Assembly: GCA_958450365.1 (NCBI GenBank)
Contig: CAUEEP010000725.1
Span: 582,501 to 646,500, forward strand
Direction: 5' to 3'
Origin: Mesorhabditis belari
Taxonomy: Eukaryota; Nematoda; Chromadorea; Rhabditida; Rhabditidae
Length of the DNA: 64,000 nt
Each line of letters opens with the position of its first letter. The first letter of the stretch is position 1. A model generated the notes under the pieces. It was not told the DNA's origin and did not search any database. It saw only the letters and a program-made list of their open reading frames with translations. Shown piece after piece: positions 1 through 10,684 of the stretch. A program made the position numbers and the translations under genes.

Positions 1-429
1 AACTTCTGGTCATTCTCACGGAATTCTCATTCTCACGGTCATTCTCATCATTCTCATCGGTGACGCTGCACAAAAATCGAGGATTTGCCTGCCTAAAAAA
101 AGATTCGCTTACAAATCTCGGAAACACGTGTTGACGGGAAGAAAATGGAAGATTTCTCTTAAAGAAATTTCTCGAATAGAGCTTTTAGTTTTTTTTTTTT
201 GGCATGAACGCATATTTTCTCTTTTATCAGCACTCTTTTCTGAATGCTAATCAAGATTTTTCAAAGGGAAATTCTCAGAAAATGTGCAAAAAAAAGAATA
301 AAGAAGGGAAAAATATTCAAAATTCAAAGTAAATTCAAGTTTCCATTGGGATTTTGGTTTAAATTTGTTCTTTTAGAGGTGTACTTTGAGCTGACAAAAT
401 GCTTAAATACATTTCTAGAGCTTTAAACA

Positions 430-1000
430 GTAAGCCAGATGCCGTGCGTTTAAGTGAAAAGTGCCAGATACCGTACGCTTAAGTGAAAACAATCAATTAC
501 AATGTACTTTGTGCTCTGAACCGAAACACAGCCTTTCGGCACTTACACGTTCCAGTACGCCAGATGCCGTGCGTTTAAGTGAAAAGAGTCAATTGCAATG
601 AACTTTGTGCTCTGAGTCCGTAAGCACAACTTTTCTGGCGCACAGGACTTACAAACAGTCCCAGTGTGCCAGATGCCGTGCGTTTAAGGGAAAACAACCA
701 ATTACGATGTAATTTGCGCTCTGAAATCCGTAAACACAACCTTTCTGGCACACAGAACTTATAGACAGCTCCAGTACGCCAGATGCCGTGCATTTAAGTG
801 AAAAGTGTGCCAGATACCGTACGCTTAAGTGAAAACAATCAATTACAATGTACTTTGTGCTCTGAATCCGTAAACACAGCCTTTCTGGCAACTTATCAAC
901 AGTTCCAGTACGCCAGATGCCGTACGTTTAAGTGAAAAGAAACAATTGCAATGTACTTTGTGCTCTGAGCCCGTAAACACAACTTTTCTGGCACATTAGA
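430..1000. repeat. tandem copies of a ~115 bp dispersed repeat
   Basis: About five imperfect copies of a unit with CCAGATGCCGTGCGTTTAAG, then ATGTACTTTGTGCTCTGA, then GTAAACACA and TTTCTGGCACAC. Related units occur at 19.9, 39.7-40.4 and 43.3-43.5 kb. The first copies are truncated. Short reading frames here are by-products of the repeat. Confidence 0.75.
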
Positions 1001-1074
1001 GCTTTCATTATTCACAGTTGTTGGGAAAAGAGGAAAATCTGCTTTAAAGAGCGCTTTTCAATCATCGAAAGATC

Positions 1075-1192
1075 GGCACCGGTGGCCTAGTGGATAGTTG
1101 GAGAGCCTCTCGGTAGCGAGAGGCTCTCCAACTAGGCCTAGGCCTACTCCACTAGGCCCGGGTAGCGAGACCCGGGTTCGATCCCGCTCCTG
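1075..1192 (+). pseudogene. tRNA-like sequence carrying a perfect 17-bp hairpin
   Basis: Box A-like GGTGGCCTAGTGGATA is followed by a 17-bp perfect inverted repeat with a GTAG loop (1096-1133), a second GGCCTAG palindromic stretch, a CCCGGG hairpin, and then box B GGGTTCGATCCC. A normal cloverleaf is impossible: the anticodon arm is replaced by nested hairpins. Confidence 0.55.
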
Positions 1193-1199
1193 GTTTTTC

Positions 1200-2645
1200 T
1201 CCTACCAGAAAGGGTTCGTTTAGAGCACAAAACCCCTTTTCCAGCATTGAAAATATTAAATTTGGATGGTGAATTGATATGGAAAGATTAAATAAGAATA
1301 AAAATAGATTTTGAAAACAAAAACGATTTTTAAAGCAATGAGGCTATTAAAGCTATTAAAGCTATCTTTTAAGCCATTAATTGTAATTGTAGAATTCTTA
1401 AACAAGAGCATATTATTAACCTAGAGGAAAGAGATAGAAAAATGCTCAAACATCGGAATTCTAAAGCCTTAAAGAATCGATTCTTAAAGCAATGAGGCTA
1501 TCTTTTAAAGCCATCAGTCATTGTAATTGTAGAATTCTTAAACAAGAGCATATTATTGGGTTGGAGAGACTGAAATTCTTGTTGAAACATCTAGAAGCCG
1601 AGAATCGATTTGGATCAGTGACAAAGTGGGTTTGAGGAAATAAAACCAAAAGCAATATAAAGATAATACTTATTGTTAGTACTACAGTACTATCTAGTAC
1701 TACAGTACTATCTAGTACAACAGTACTATCTAGTACTACAGTACTTGTTATACTATCTAGACTAAGCTTATTTTAGTGTACTGTGTATATGCGTCGAAAA
1801 TTCAAGAAATTTATCAAAACTTCTAGCAAACTTCGTCAATTGAGTATGTTTTTAATATCAATAAAAAGGTTAACGAATTCTTTACAAAATCACATTTAAA
1901 TCGCATTTAAAAGAGCTCAAACAGTGCCTTAGCTCAACAAAAAGTCATTTTTCTTTTACAAAATCTTTAAACTCTCATCTAGAAAAAACGGTTGGAGGAA
2001 TCTTTCTGAAAATTTGGTAAATTATGTGATTGAATGTGCTCTATCTTTTTTCTATAGACACCAAAGGAGGTTTATGCAGAAGAAACTGGTCAAATTCTTT
2101 GAAAACTGGGAGTCGACTAGTTTTTACTAGTTTTCACTAATTTTGACCAGTTATTTTCACTAGTTTTGTTTAAGAGTTCATAAAACACAAAAGAAAACTC
2201 ATTTTGTTGAGAAATAGTGGAGTTTTGATGAGACAAAGCTTGATTTAAGGCTTTCTGCGTTAAAGTTTCAAAGCCAATAAGTAAGAAATGAATTGCATTG
2301 GGGAAAGGAGAGTTTTATGTAAATTGAGCTTTCCTTTTTTGTGTGCGGGAGAAAAATGGAGGGGGAAAAAGACCGTTTTTATCAATATGTCAATAGTCAA
2401 ATATGCATAAAGAGGAGCAAAAAGAGGAAAAAGAAAAAAAAGGAAAAGAAGATTTTCAATCGAAGAAAATGGCGAAGACCGATAAGGAAAGAAAAGAAAG
2501 GAGAACAGACAACAAATGCAAATTGGGGAATGGATTGGGCACTGGCGCTTTAATAGACTAATTTTTACACAAAATCCAGTAAACGAGGAGCTGAAAGGTT
2601 AAAGACTTAGATAAAAGTCCTCTCACAAATGATTCTCACAAATGT
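1200..2645. other. no gene seen; AT-rich spacer
   Basis: Apart from the short palindromic array at 1.7 kb, it contains a direct repeat of AAAGCTATCTTTTAAGCC blocks (about 1360-1560) and a purine-rich stretch near 2400-2500. The frame at 2341-2553 is Lys/Arg-rich low complexity without splice or initiation support. Confidence 0.5.
1670..1760. repeat. short palindromic tandem repeat
   Basis: Four to five copies of a 20-bp unit, CTAGTACTACAGTACTATCT-like, each internally palindromic (AGTACT). Flanked by AT-rich sequence with no gene signal. Confidence 0.7.
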
Positions 2646-2674
2646 CAACTGGAATTGTAATTGGATATGCTGAC

Positions 2675-3272
2675 CAAATCACAGCCAGCTTTGAACCACA
2701 GCCAGCTTTGGACCACAGCCAGCTTTGAACCACAGCCAGCTATCGGACCACAGCCAGCTATCGGACCACAGCCAGCTATCGGACCACAGCCAGCTTTAGA
2801 CCACAGCCAGCTTTGAACCACAGCCAGCTATCGGACCACAGCCAGCTATCGGACCACAGCCAGCTATCGGACCACAGCCAGCTTTAGACCACAGCCAGCT
2901 TTGAACCACAGCCAGCTATCGGACCACAGCCAGCTATCGGACCACAGCCAGCTATCGGACCACAGCCAGCTTTAGACCACAGCCAGCTTTGAACCACAGC
3001 CAGCTATCGGACCACAGCCAGCTATCGGACCACAGCCAGCTATCGGACCACAGCCAGCTTTAGACCACAGCCAGCTTTGAACCACAGCCAGCTTTGGACC
3101 ACAGCCAGCTATCGGACCACAGCCAGCTATCGGACCACAGCCAGCTTTGGACCACAGCTAGCTTTGAACCACAGCCAGCTTGGACCACAGCCAGCTTTGA
3201 ACCACAGCCAGCTTTAGACCACAGCCAGCTATCGGACCACAGCCAGCTATCGGACCACAGCCAGCTATCGGA
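2675..3272. repeat. minisatellite, 18-19 bp CAGCCAGCTTTGAACCA / CTATCGGAC units
   Basis: Alternating units ACCACAGCCAGCTTTGA and ACCACAGCCAGCTATCGG fill about 600 bp. A higher-order pattern of roughly 91 bp (TTTGA, three ATCGG, TTTAG) repeats several times. Its right edge runs into the 3' end of a tRNA-like sequence, whose CTATCGGA tail is part of the repeat unit. The reverse complement of this array is at 8.14-8.65 kb. Confidence 0.85.
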
Positions 3273-3343
3273 CTCGAACCTGACTGAACTCTAGAGACCT
3301 ATCGCCTTGCCTCCTAACTCACTACCACTCGGCCACCGTTGCA
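3263..3343 (-). pseudogene. tRNA-like sequence, Ser/Leu-type box A
   Basis: On the minus strand: GGTGGCCGAGTGGTAGTGAG (box A), a long variable-like part GATAGGTCTCTAGAG, and box B AGGTTCGAGTCC. It resembles class II tRNAs, but the acceptor ends do not pair. A second, diverged copy is at 3.39 kb. Confidence 0.5.
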
Positions 3344-3384
3344 ACTAGAATTAAGGCATTAAAACCTTAAAAAAGAAAAAGACA

Positions 3385-3462
3385 AGCAGCTACTGGACTC
3401 GAACCAGACCGGACTTTAGAGACCTATCGTCTTCCGTCCTAACTCACTACCACTCAGCCAAC
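3385..3462 (-). pseudogene. tRNA-like sequence, second copy
   Basis: Minus-strand GGCTGAGTGGTAGTGAGTTA, GATAGGTCTCTAAAG and box B TGGTTCGAGTCCAG. Similar over its length to the copy at 3.26-3.34 kb, so the two are a tandem duplication about 120 bp apart. Confidence 0.5.
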
Positions 3463-3476
3463 CCTCCAACCCTTTT

Positions 3477-3690
3477 CTTGAATGTTTAGATTCAGAGGAA
3501 AACATTCAAATAGACGAAGAAATCAACGAAAGGAACGAAAGAAAATCGAAAAGAACGATTTGAATAAACGGGGGAATAAAGGAGAAAACGGAAATTGATC
3601 CAGTGAGTGTGGATTTTTGTATATTTCATCAAAATTCCTTACATAAACATTTGGAGAGTGGCGGTGGATCGAATAAACTGATTTAACTAA
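3477..3690 (+). repeat. dispersed repeat, copy 1 of 3
   Basis: Begins TGAATGTTTAGATTCAGAGG and ends GTGGCGGTGGATCGAATAAA. Further copies at 5730-5890 and, split by a LINE fragment, 6136-6201 plus 6599-6760. Confidence 0.75.
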
Positions 3691-5130
3691 AATTATTGTT
3701 GAAATGAGGAAAGTTAAGGTAAAGCTTAAGGAATAAGGGTAAAAATACGTCTTAATCTGCTTTTTTTACAATCAAAAGATGCTCTTCTTTGTGAGTAGAA
3801 AATCGAAAAAAATCCTTCTAATGAACGAAAGAGTAACGAATTTTGTGTCTTTAGCTTTATCAAATTCATTTAAATAAAGCTTAAAAGAATCTAAATAAGT
3901 GACAAAAGAGTTGGAAGAGTGAAAAGTGATGGAGATGGAGATTTGAGGGTACTGTGGTCGAATCAACCTTTAGTAGAGAAGTTTTTTTGAAGTTTTTCAC
4001 TTGATCGAATATGAAATCTCATTGGTTTACTGTATGGGACTTAAAAAAGGTACTGTAGGAGCCGGTAATCGATCGAATTTTTAGCAAAGATCAAAGTTTG
4101 CATAGTTGTTTCTTTGATGAGTCTAAAATTGACTATAGTTTGTACTGTAGTCTATCTAAATTTTGTAGAATACTGTAGGAAAAGTCATCTTTTAGAGTCA
4201 TCTTTTAGAATGGACTCAAATTTCAGCAAAAAGCCCGCAATCACTCGAACTCGTCGCCGGCCAGTTGGATGCAAAAAAGAGCCGGCCAGTTGGATGCAAA
4301 ATTCGAAAATCACAAAAGAAAAGGTATGCAAATTGCAGATCAAATTGCAGGTCAATCGTTTCGTATAAAAAAGAAAAGAAGTGTTGTGTAGTTTTCTCGA
4401 AAAATTTCTTTTTTTTGAGGCCATATTTTTCGGGTTTTTTTTTCTGGGAGAAAAGATTCGTATCTTTCGAATCTCAGGTCAGTCTTTTCCCCTTTTTTTT
4501 CTTTCTTTTCCAATCCTTAATGAGAGAAATCGAAAATCTTTTAGAGTTTCATTCAAATTTTTGTCAACATTTGGGGGAATCGGCGATTTTTTTTTTTTGG
4601 GACAAGGTTGACGAGATTTAGATCGATGATTTGAAGAGATTGAGCATTCGGTTTTGTGAAAATGCTCATAGAAATTGTAGTGGAAAGTTAGAAATAAAGA
4701 TTTTGAAGAGAATTTTAAAGATTTTTACTCTAATTTATTCTAAAGACCGAATGAATCATTGGTTTTTATTTTGTTTCCCTAAATTTTAAAGTTGAATTAT
4801 TGGAAAGAGTTCTTTTTAGAGTTCAGAGTCTTTAGTTTTCGACTTTACTCTAAAAATACTCTAAAAATACGTCTAAACTAGTTTAGTTATAGTTTGAGTT
4901 TGTTTAGAAATAGAGAAATTCTAATAGTTGCTAAGGAAAAAGCACGAATTAAAGCTTTTCGAGCTTTAAAGCACGAATTAAAGCACGAGCTTTTCTACAG
5001 ACATTTATCACTTTTTATAGAAGTTTTATAGAAGAAAATGAATCTGAAATTGGATCTAAAAGCAAAGAAATGAAAAGAAAAACCATTGCAAAATGCTCAA
5101 AAATTGTTTTAAAAGAAAAACAAAAACAAA
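3690..5130. other. no gene seen
   Basis: AT-rich, with homopolymer T/A runs around 4400-4620. GCCGGCCAGTTGGATGCAAA occurs twice at 4257-4300. The short frames at 4114-4621 lack splice partners and overlap on both strands. Confidence 0.45.
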
Positions 5131-5131
5131 A

Positions 5132-5205
5132 AGTTCCATCAGGGATCGAACCCGAATCCTGTGGGCGACGGCCCAACGTGCTAACCACTCTGCCACCGAG
5201 GTCCC
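5132..5205 (-). pseudogene. tRNA-like sequence with 4-nt anticodon loop
   Basis: Minus strand: box A TGGCAGAGTGGTTAGCAC, then TGGGC-CGTC-GCCCA (5-bp stem, 4-nt loop where 7 is required), then a full 5-bp T-arm TCGGG-TTCGATC-CCTGA. The acceptor stem pairs poorly. Probably non-functional in translation, though pol III boxes are intact. Confidence 0.6.
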
Positions 5206-5332
5206 TTTTCAAGGGCTAGAAAGAAGCCTTTTAAAGCATCCTCTCACCAAATTTCCGAATTTTTTTTATTTTCTATTGAAATTTTGCAATCCAGGAAAGT
5301 CATTTGCCAGATTTTGATCTCAGATCGAGAAC

Positions 5333-5402
5333 GCTGGTGGTCTAGTGGATAACGCATTGGACTATCGCCCATAGGATCCAGGTTCGATCCCTTTGTGCGG
5401 CT
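5333..5402 (+). pseudogene. tRNA-like sequence with short anticodon loop
   Basis: Box A GGTGGTCTAGTGGATAACGC, a CTAT-CGCCC-ATAG hairpin (5-nt loop), and box B AGGTTCGATCCC. The acceptor stem is largely unpaired. It sits 130 bp from the preceding minus-strand tRNA-like sequence, pointing the other way. Confidence 0.6.
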
Positions 5403-5729
5403 TTTTGTTTTCGTTTTTCTTATGGAGCAACTTCTAGATTGAACTTGATAGATTTTTGATTTCGGATTCGGTTTGCTTTTCCTTTTCTATAATTCCGTTT
5501 CTTCGGATTGCTATTTCTCCTTGTATTCTATAAGAAAAGCTCACCTAGAGTTCATGTTTTTCCCAAATAAGAGACATTAATGACCAAGACAAATGCCTAG
5601 TACCGAAAAAATTAGCATAAACATAAAGATTCCTAGATTTTCTTTCTATTTTAAGATTTCTATGTTAGCATGAGTCAAATACAGATAATATAATGATATT
5701 TTTCGAGATTTAAATGAAAATAGAATGAT

Positions 5730-5890
5730 GAATGTTTAGATTCAAAGGAAAACATACAAATAGACGAAGAAATCAACGAAAGGAACGAAAGGAACGAAAG
5801 GAACGAACGAAAGGAAAAAAGAGCTATTTGAATAGACGGAGGAATAAAGGAGAAAACGGAAATTGATCCAGTGAGTGTGGATTTTTGTAT
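5730..5890 (+). repeat. dispersed repeat, copy 2 of 3
   Basis: Same family as 3477-3690 (GAATGTTTAGATTCAAAGGA to TGTGGATTTTTGTAT), truncated at its right end, with extra GGAACGAAA units. Confidence 0.7.
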
Positions 5891-6135
5891 GAATTGAATA
5901 TGAAAAGTTAAAAGAGTAGTGAATTTTGTGTCTTTAGCGTTATTAAATTCATTTAAATAAAGCTTAGAAGAATCTTAATAAGTCACAAAAGAAAAGCTAT
6001 GCAAATTGAAGGTGAATCTATAATTCCGTTCCTTCGGATTGCTATTTCTACTTCTATTCTACAAGAAAAGCTCAAGAAAAGCTCAAGAAAAGCTAGAGTT
6101 CGTGATTTTCCTAAGTAAAAGACAATAATTGCCTA

Positions 6136-6765
6136 TGAATGTTTAGATTCAGAGGAAAACATTCAAATAGACGAAGAAATCAACGAAAGGAACGAAAGGA
6201 AATAATAATAATACTTTATTCAAACGATAAAGTGAAAGAAATGATAGAGAAATGCACAGTGATACTTAATCATACAATACATACTGAAATCAATAAGCCA
6301 ATTACTTACGGCAAAGAGCCACTAGATCTAAAGCATCGATACGTTTCTTGAATATGAAAAGCGACTGAATTTCTCGTATGTCGTTTGGGAGCAAGTTCCC
6401 TAATCTAGCGGCTCTAACGGGAAATGAATTTGATAAAGAGGCATTGGAAGCAAAGGGAATTTGCAAAAGGAATGAGCCACTTCTGGGCCCTGACCGCGGT
6501 TTAAATTTGTCTATAAACAAAGGGCTAATCTGTTTACAACGGAGGATTTTGAAAGTTTCGACTAAATCAATGACAAAGCGACGATGCTGTAAAGTTTTTA
6601 AACGAAAAAGGAAAAGAAAGAAAATCGAAAAGAACGATTTGAATAAACGGGGGAATAAAGGAGAAAGCGGAAATTGATCCAGTGAGTGTGGATTTTTGTA
6701 TATTTCATCAAAATTCCTTACATAAACATTTAGAGAGTGGCGGTGGATCGAATAAACTGATTTCG
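6136..6765 (+). repeat. dispersed repeat, copy 3, interrupted by LINE fragment
   Basis: Left part 6136-6201 and right part 6599-6765 join to the same unit seen intact at 3477-3690, apart from the inserted retrotransposon piece. Confidence 0.7.
6202..6598 (-). mobile_element. 5'-truncated CR1-like non-LTR retrotransposon
   Basis: Minus strand encodes a reverse-transcriptase C-terminal piece: SNSFPVRAARLGNLLPNDIR followed by EIQSLFIFKKRIDALDL, then stop at 6302. The NSF-x-VR...LP-x-x-IR...FKKRI pattern is typical of CR1/Jockey-group ends. The 3' end is GAATAAAGTATTATTATTAT, an (ATT)n tail. It splits a dispersed repeat copy cleanly, so both edges are known to a few bases. Confidence 0.7.
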
Positions 6766-7075
6766 AGATGAGAATCGAGACAAAAAAGCGTCAAAATTTG
6801 AGAAATTTGAGCAATTTTGTCTTTTAGAATTCGAGAAACTCTTTTTTAGAATTCTAGAAACTCAAAAAACTATTTAAAAAGGAAAAACTTCTTGTTACAA
6901 TCAAATTCTGCATGTTTTCCATTCAAATTTTAGCTTTATATTTAAATTATTCAAAAAGAAAGGCTTTGAAATTATAGATCTTTAAGGAAAAGAGTTCAAA
7001 AAGAAGTAAAATAGACAAAAATTTCAAAACTTGACAATTTTCTTTTGAATTATTCCGTTTTCTAAACCGTTTCTT

Positions 7076-7745
7076 CTCTCTTTTTACCGTAATAAAGCAT
7101 ATTATATATAATCTTGCTAGTTTTTATTTAATCTATCTAATTTTTGGCTTAATAAAAGCTATTGAAAGATACAAAAAGTACCAAAAGGTCGCAATAGAAC
7201 GCAACTTTTTTCTACATTTTTAGAAAACCATTTTTCTCTGCTCCTAGAGTTTTCACAAACAAACTTGTAGTACCAAAAAATACTAGATTTCAAGGGCTAT
7301 CATTTGACACCGAAACGAATACTGTAGCATAAAGCAGCACAGAGAACGGAGCGTTCAAAGTTAGACTACGCTGCAATACCCGTCATTATGTAGCATTCTG
7401 AACCGTTTCTTCTCTCTTTTTACCGTAATCTTGCTAATTTTTATTTAATCTATCTCATTTTTGGTTCAATAAAAGCTACAAAAGCTAATAAAAGCTTGAA
7501 AGATACAAAAAGTACCAAAAGGTCTAATAGAACGCAACTTTTTTCTACATTTTTAGAAAACCGTTTTTTCTCAGCTCCTAGAGTTTTCACAAACAAACAT
7601 TTGGTACCAAAAAATACTAGATTTAAAGGGCTATCATTTGACACCCAAGCGAACACCGTAGCATAAACCAGCACGGAGAACGGGACGTTCAAAGTTAGAC
7701 TACGCAACTGTACGCCCAGCATTATGGTCGCGTTTTATTAGTGTA
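7076..7745. mobile_element. two tandem copies of a MITE-like element (family CCGTAATA)
   Basis: Each ~330 bp copy contains TACCAAAAAATACTAGATTT, GGGCTATCATTTGACAC, GTAGCATAAA and GGACGTTCAAAGTTAGACTA. The same core is seen at 44.15, 44.6, 44.8 and 45.35 kb. The minus-strand frame 7450-7722 is a by-product. Confidence 0.65.
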
Positions 7746-8138
7746 GCAAATTAGTTAAAATAGAGATTATGGTAGAAAAGAGAATGACAGAGTTCACAGA
7801 TTAAAGAGGAATTCTTTTATGATCTAGTATTTCGATGCAAATTTGTTCAATGATTGAAAAGAATATAAAGAACACAGGTAACAAGCAATCAGGTCGTATG
7901 CAAAGGAATGAAGCGGTTGCCATGTGAAGTCCCATTTAGGTTCTCCCCCCACCAGTCACCCCTTTCAACGCCTTTTTCCACCTCTTCTCTCCCGGAAATT
8001 TTCTCATGCAACCGCGCATAAATTAGATCGTTTTCACGGTGCTGCTTTTTCCTAAAGGTTGATTGGAGGAAAGATTTCTTCGTTTTCTTTTTGAAATTAT
8101 TGAATGTTAGTGGTTTTTAGCTGTATAACTTTAGATTT

Positions 8139-8657
8139 AGCTAAATGTGGTTCAAAGCTGGCTGTGGTTCAAAGCTGGCTGTGGTTCAAAGCTGGCTGTG
8201 GTTCAAAGCTGGCTGTGGTTCAAAGCTGGCTGTGGTTCAAAGCTGGCTGTGGTTCAAAGCTGGCTGTGGTTCAAAGCTGGCTGTGGTTCAAAGCTGGCTG
8301 TGGTTCAAAGCTGGCTGTGGTTCAAAGCTGGCTGTGGTTCAAAGCTGGCTGTGGTTCAAAGCTGGCTGTGGTTCAAAGCTGGCTGTGGTCCAAGCTGTCT
8401 GTGGTCCAAGCTGTCTGTGGTCCAAGCTGTCTGTGGTCCAAGCTGTCTGTGGTCCAAGCTGTCTGTGGTCCAAGCTGGCTGTGGTTCAAGCTGGCTGTGG
8501 TCCAAGCTGGCTGTGGTTCAAGCTGGCTGTGGTCCAAGCTAGCTGTGGTTCAAAGCTGGCTGTGGTCCACAGCTAGCTGTGGTTCAAAGCTGGCTGTGGT
8601 TCAAAGCTGGCTGTGGTTCAAAGCTGGCTGTGATTTGGTCAGCATATCCAGTTACAA
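8139..8657. repeat. minisatellite, GCTGTGGTTCAAAGCTGG units, inverted relative to 2.7 kb
   Basis: About thirteen nearly identical 18-bp units, then CTGTCTGTGGTCCAAG and mixed units. Sequence is the reverse complement of the 2.7-3.27 kb array, including about 37 bp of unique flank (GGTCAGCATATCCAGTTACA). The block lies between 24-bp direct repeats TTTTAGCTGTATAACTTTAG (8115-8138 and 8658-8682). All three frames are open; this is not a protein. Confidence 0.85.
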
Positions 8658-8689
8658 TTTTAGCTGTATAACTTTAGAATTTGCAATTT

Positions 8690-9190
8690 TCAATTTGCAA
8701 TAAAGCAATTTTTACTTTTCAATAAAGCAATTTGCAATTTGAAAGCTTTAATATAAAAATTTGCAAAGATTGACTGAATATCTTTGAAGATTGTTAAATG
8801 AATAACTTAAAGAGTCATTTTTACAATAGTTTTTCAATTTGACTAACCTCAAAAAAGCTTTGCTATTTTGTAGCTAGGTAAGAAAAGAATTTTGGAGAAG
8901 ATTTCGAAAGAAAATCGAGAATTTCTATTAGAATAAGTACAATATTTCAACAAATTCCCAGCTTATCAATTGAAAAATTCATTCATTTTTGTTTCATACT
9001 TGATTTCATCAATTTTAAATGCTTAATTCGTAGGAATAGTATTGTTGTTTGTTTGTTTTGCTTGTTTTGTTTGTTTTGTTTGTTTTGTTTAAACCTCCTC
9101 GGGCACAATAGGAAGACGCCCAGAGAGACGTAGATATAGCTAAACTTGAGCTACGTAAAACAGTAGTTTGATGCTAATTTAGTGCCTTGT
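8690..9190. other. no gene seen
   Basis: AT-rich spacer with a short (TTGTTTTG)n run at 9040-9090 next to the LINE fragment. Confidence 0.5.
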
Positions 9191-9645
9191 GAGAGTTTAA
9201 TCGAGTATTGAGATTGGAGTGGAAGTGTTCAAGACACTTCCGCGTATTAGAACCGAGTACCGAGTACCTAAGAAGTACAGATTTGCGTCAGCTCTCAACT
9301 CTCAGAGATCCAGTGGAAGTGATCAAGAGAAAAAGACTCAGATGGGCCAGCCACGTAGCCGATTCCGATAGCCAGAAGAACAGACACGACAGATGGACGA
9401 TACGGATGGACAATGGACGATCACAGAGTGGCTACCACGAGACCAGAAGAGGCTCATCGGAAGACCAACAACGAGGTGGAGCATAAGCCTGGCAGAGACG
9501 GTCAGAGAAAGGATGGCTAGAGTGCAACCACCACCAGCACAAGCAAGTCGAAGACTTTGAACTAGGAACAACCAAGATAGGAAACACTGGATGACAATAG
9601 CAAAGGATAGAGAAATATGGAAGGTTGTGATTTGCGTAAAATAGG
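9190..9645 (+). mobile_element. decayed RTE-type non-LTR retrotransposon, C-terminal end
   Basis: Frameshifted frames give VIKRKRLRWASHVADSDS, then EWLPRDQKRLIGRPTTRW and SLAETVRERM, ending with HWMTIAKDREIWKVV. The order RLRWAGHV ... EW-x-PR...GRPTTRW ... W-x-x-x-A-x-DR-x-x-W is the conserved tail of RTE-type elements. Indels and stops make it a relic. Confidence 0.75.
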
Positions 9646-9801
9646 AACACCTAAGTGCGAAGACAGATCAAAAAAAGTATCTGTTTAACTGAAAATCTTC
9701 AATTGAATATTAAAAACTAAAGAAAATCGGTTAAAAGATCATAGAAAAACTTGTCAAAAAAGATCAAAAACATTAAATTTATCGAAAATTTGTGATTTGA
9801 T

Positions 9802-10165
9802 ATGAGAAAACTTTCAAAAGTAAAAGATGAATTGAAATTAACTATAGATAAGGATAAAGTTAATCGATTGGAAATATCTAATACATTGATTGATGAGGAA
9901 TATGCCAGAAAACATACGTTTATGAGAGAGAGAGGATAAATTAAATCGATTGAAAGGACAGAAAGGTTGAGATGCGTACTTGTGGCGTTGAAAAATTCTT
10001 TTAACAAGTTATAGATGAGTAAATATTTTGATTCGAAGCCGAAATTCACAAAAGATTCAAGAGCAAATCGTCCAGTTAAACGGGGCATTGAAAAAAGAAG
10101 AAGAGAAAAAAAGAGAGAAGAAGAAGAAGAGAAAAGAGAAGAGAAAGGCCAGGTCCAAGGGGTGT
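9802..10165 (+). pseudogene. coding-like relic, two in-frame stops
   Basis: One frame reads MRKLSKVKDELKLTIDKDKV ... DEEYARKHTFMRERG, stop, IKSIERTERLRCVLVALKN, stop, MSKYFDSKPKFTKDSRANRP and a Lys/Glu-rich tail. The same frame resumes after each stop, which favours a decayed gene or element ORF over chance. A 49-bp gttgag...TTATAG intron could remove the second stop. Function unknown. The long minus-strand frame over this region is its antisense shadow. Confidence 0.35.
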
Positions 10166-10377
10166 AATGCGTGGAGGAACTGGAAAGAGAAAGGAAAAGG
10201 GGAAATACACAAATGACTGCACATCTATCCCATCCCAACCGATGTGTCTTTCTTTTTCCGATCGCGTTTTGCATGTTGCTTTTGTGGATTCCAGAGATTG
10301 AGGCTATTTTAGCTGGAAATTCCCTGAGTTTTGGAAAACAAGAATAACCTAGCAGAACTTAGCGCAAAATCTGGGAC

Positions 10378-10590
10378 AGTCAGCTAGCTAGCTGGGACAC
10401 TAGCTGGGACACTAGCTGAGACACTAGCTGAGACACTAGCTGAGACACTAGCTGGGACACTAGCTAGCTGGGACAGTCAGCTAGCTAGCTGAGACACTAG
10501 CTGAGACACTAGCTGGGACACTAGCTGGGACACTAGCTGGGACACTAGCTGGGACACTAGCTAGCTGGGACAGTCAGCTAGCTAGCTGAC
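10378..10590. repeat. minisatellite, 12-bp ACTAGCTGGGAC
   Basis: Units GCTGGGACACTA and GCTGAGACACTA with CAGTCAGCTAGCTAGC interruptions. Its right edge CTAGCTGACTAATATTGGAC is inverted at 10.68-10.70 kb, where the next array starts. Confidence 0.8.
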
Positions 10591-10684
10591 TAATATTGGA
10601 CTTGCTCAATCTTTCGGCTGGTTTAGTTTATAACTGGAATGTTTCTAAAGCTGAGAAAGTCAATAGAACAGGGTGGATCAAGTC

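Noticed and set aside
5133..5402. Functional tRNA genes
   Set aside because: Anticodon loops of 4-5 nt and unpaired acceptor stems do not allow a working tRNA.
8104..8703. 199-codon plus frame and two overlapping ones
   Set aside because: All frames are open because of the 18-bp minisatellite; protein is only GSKLAVVQSWLWFKA repeats with no start or splice context.
9717..10274. 185-codon minus frame
   Set aside because: Phe/Ser/Leu-rich antisense of a Lys/Glu-rich plus-strand relic.
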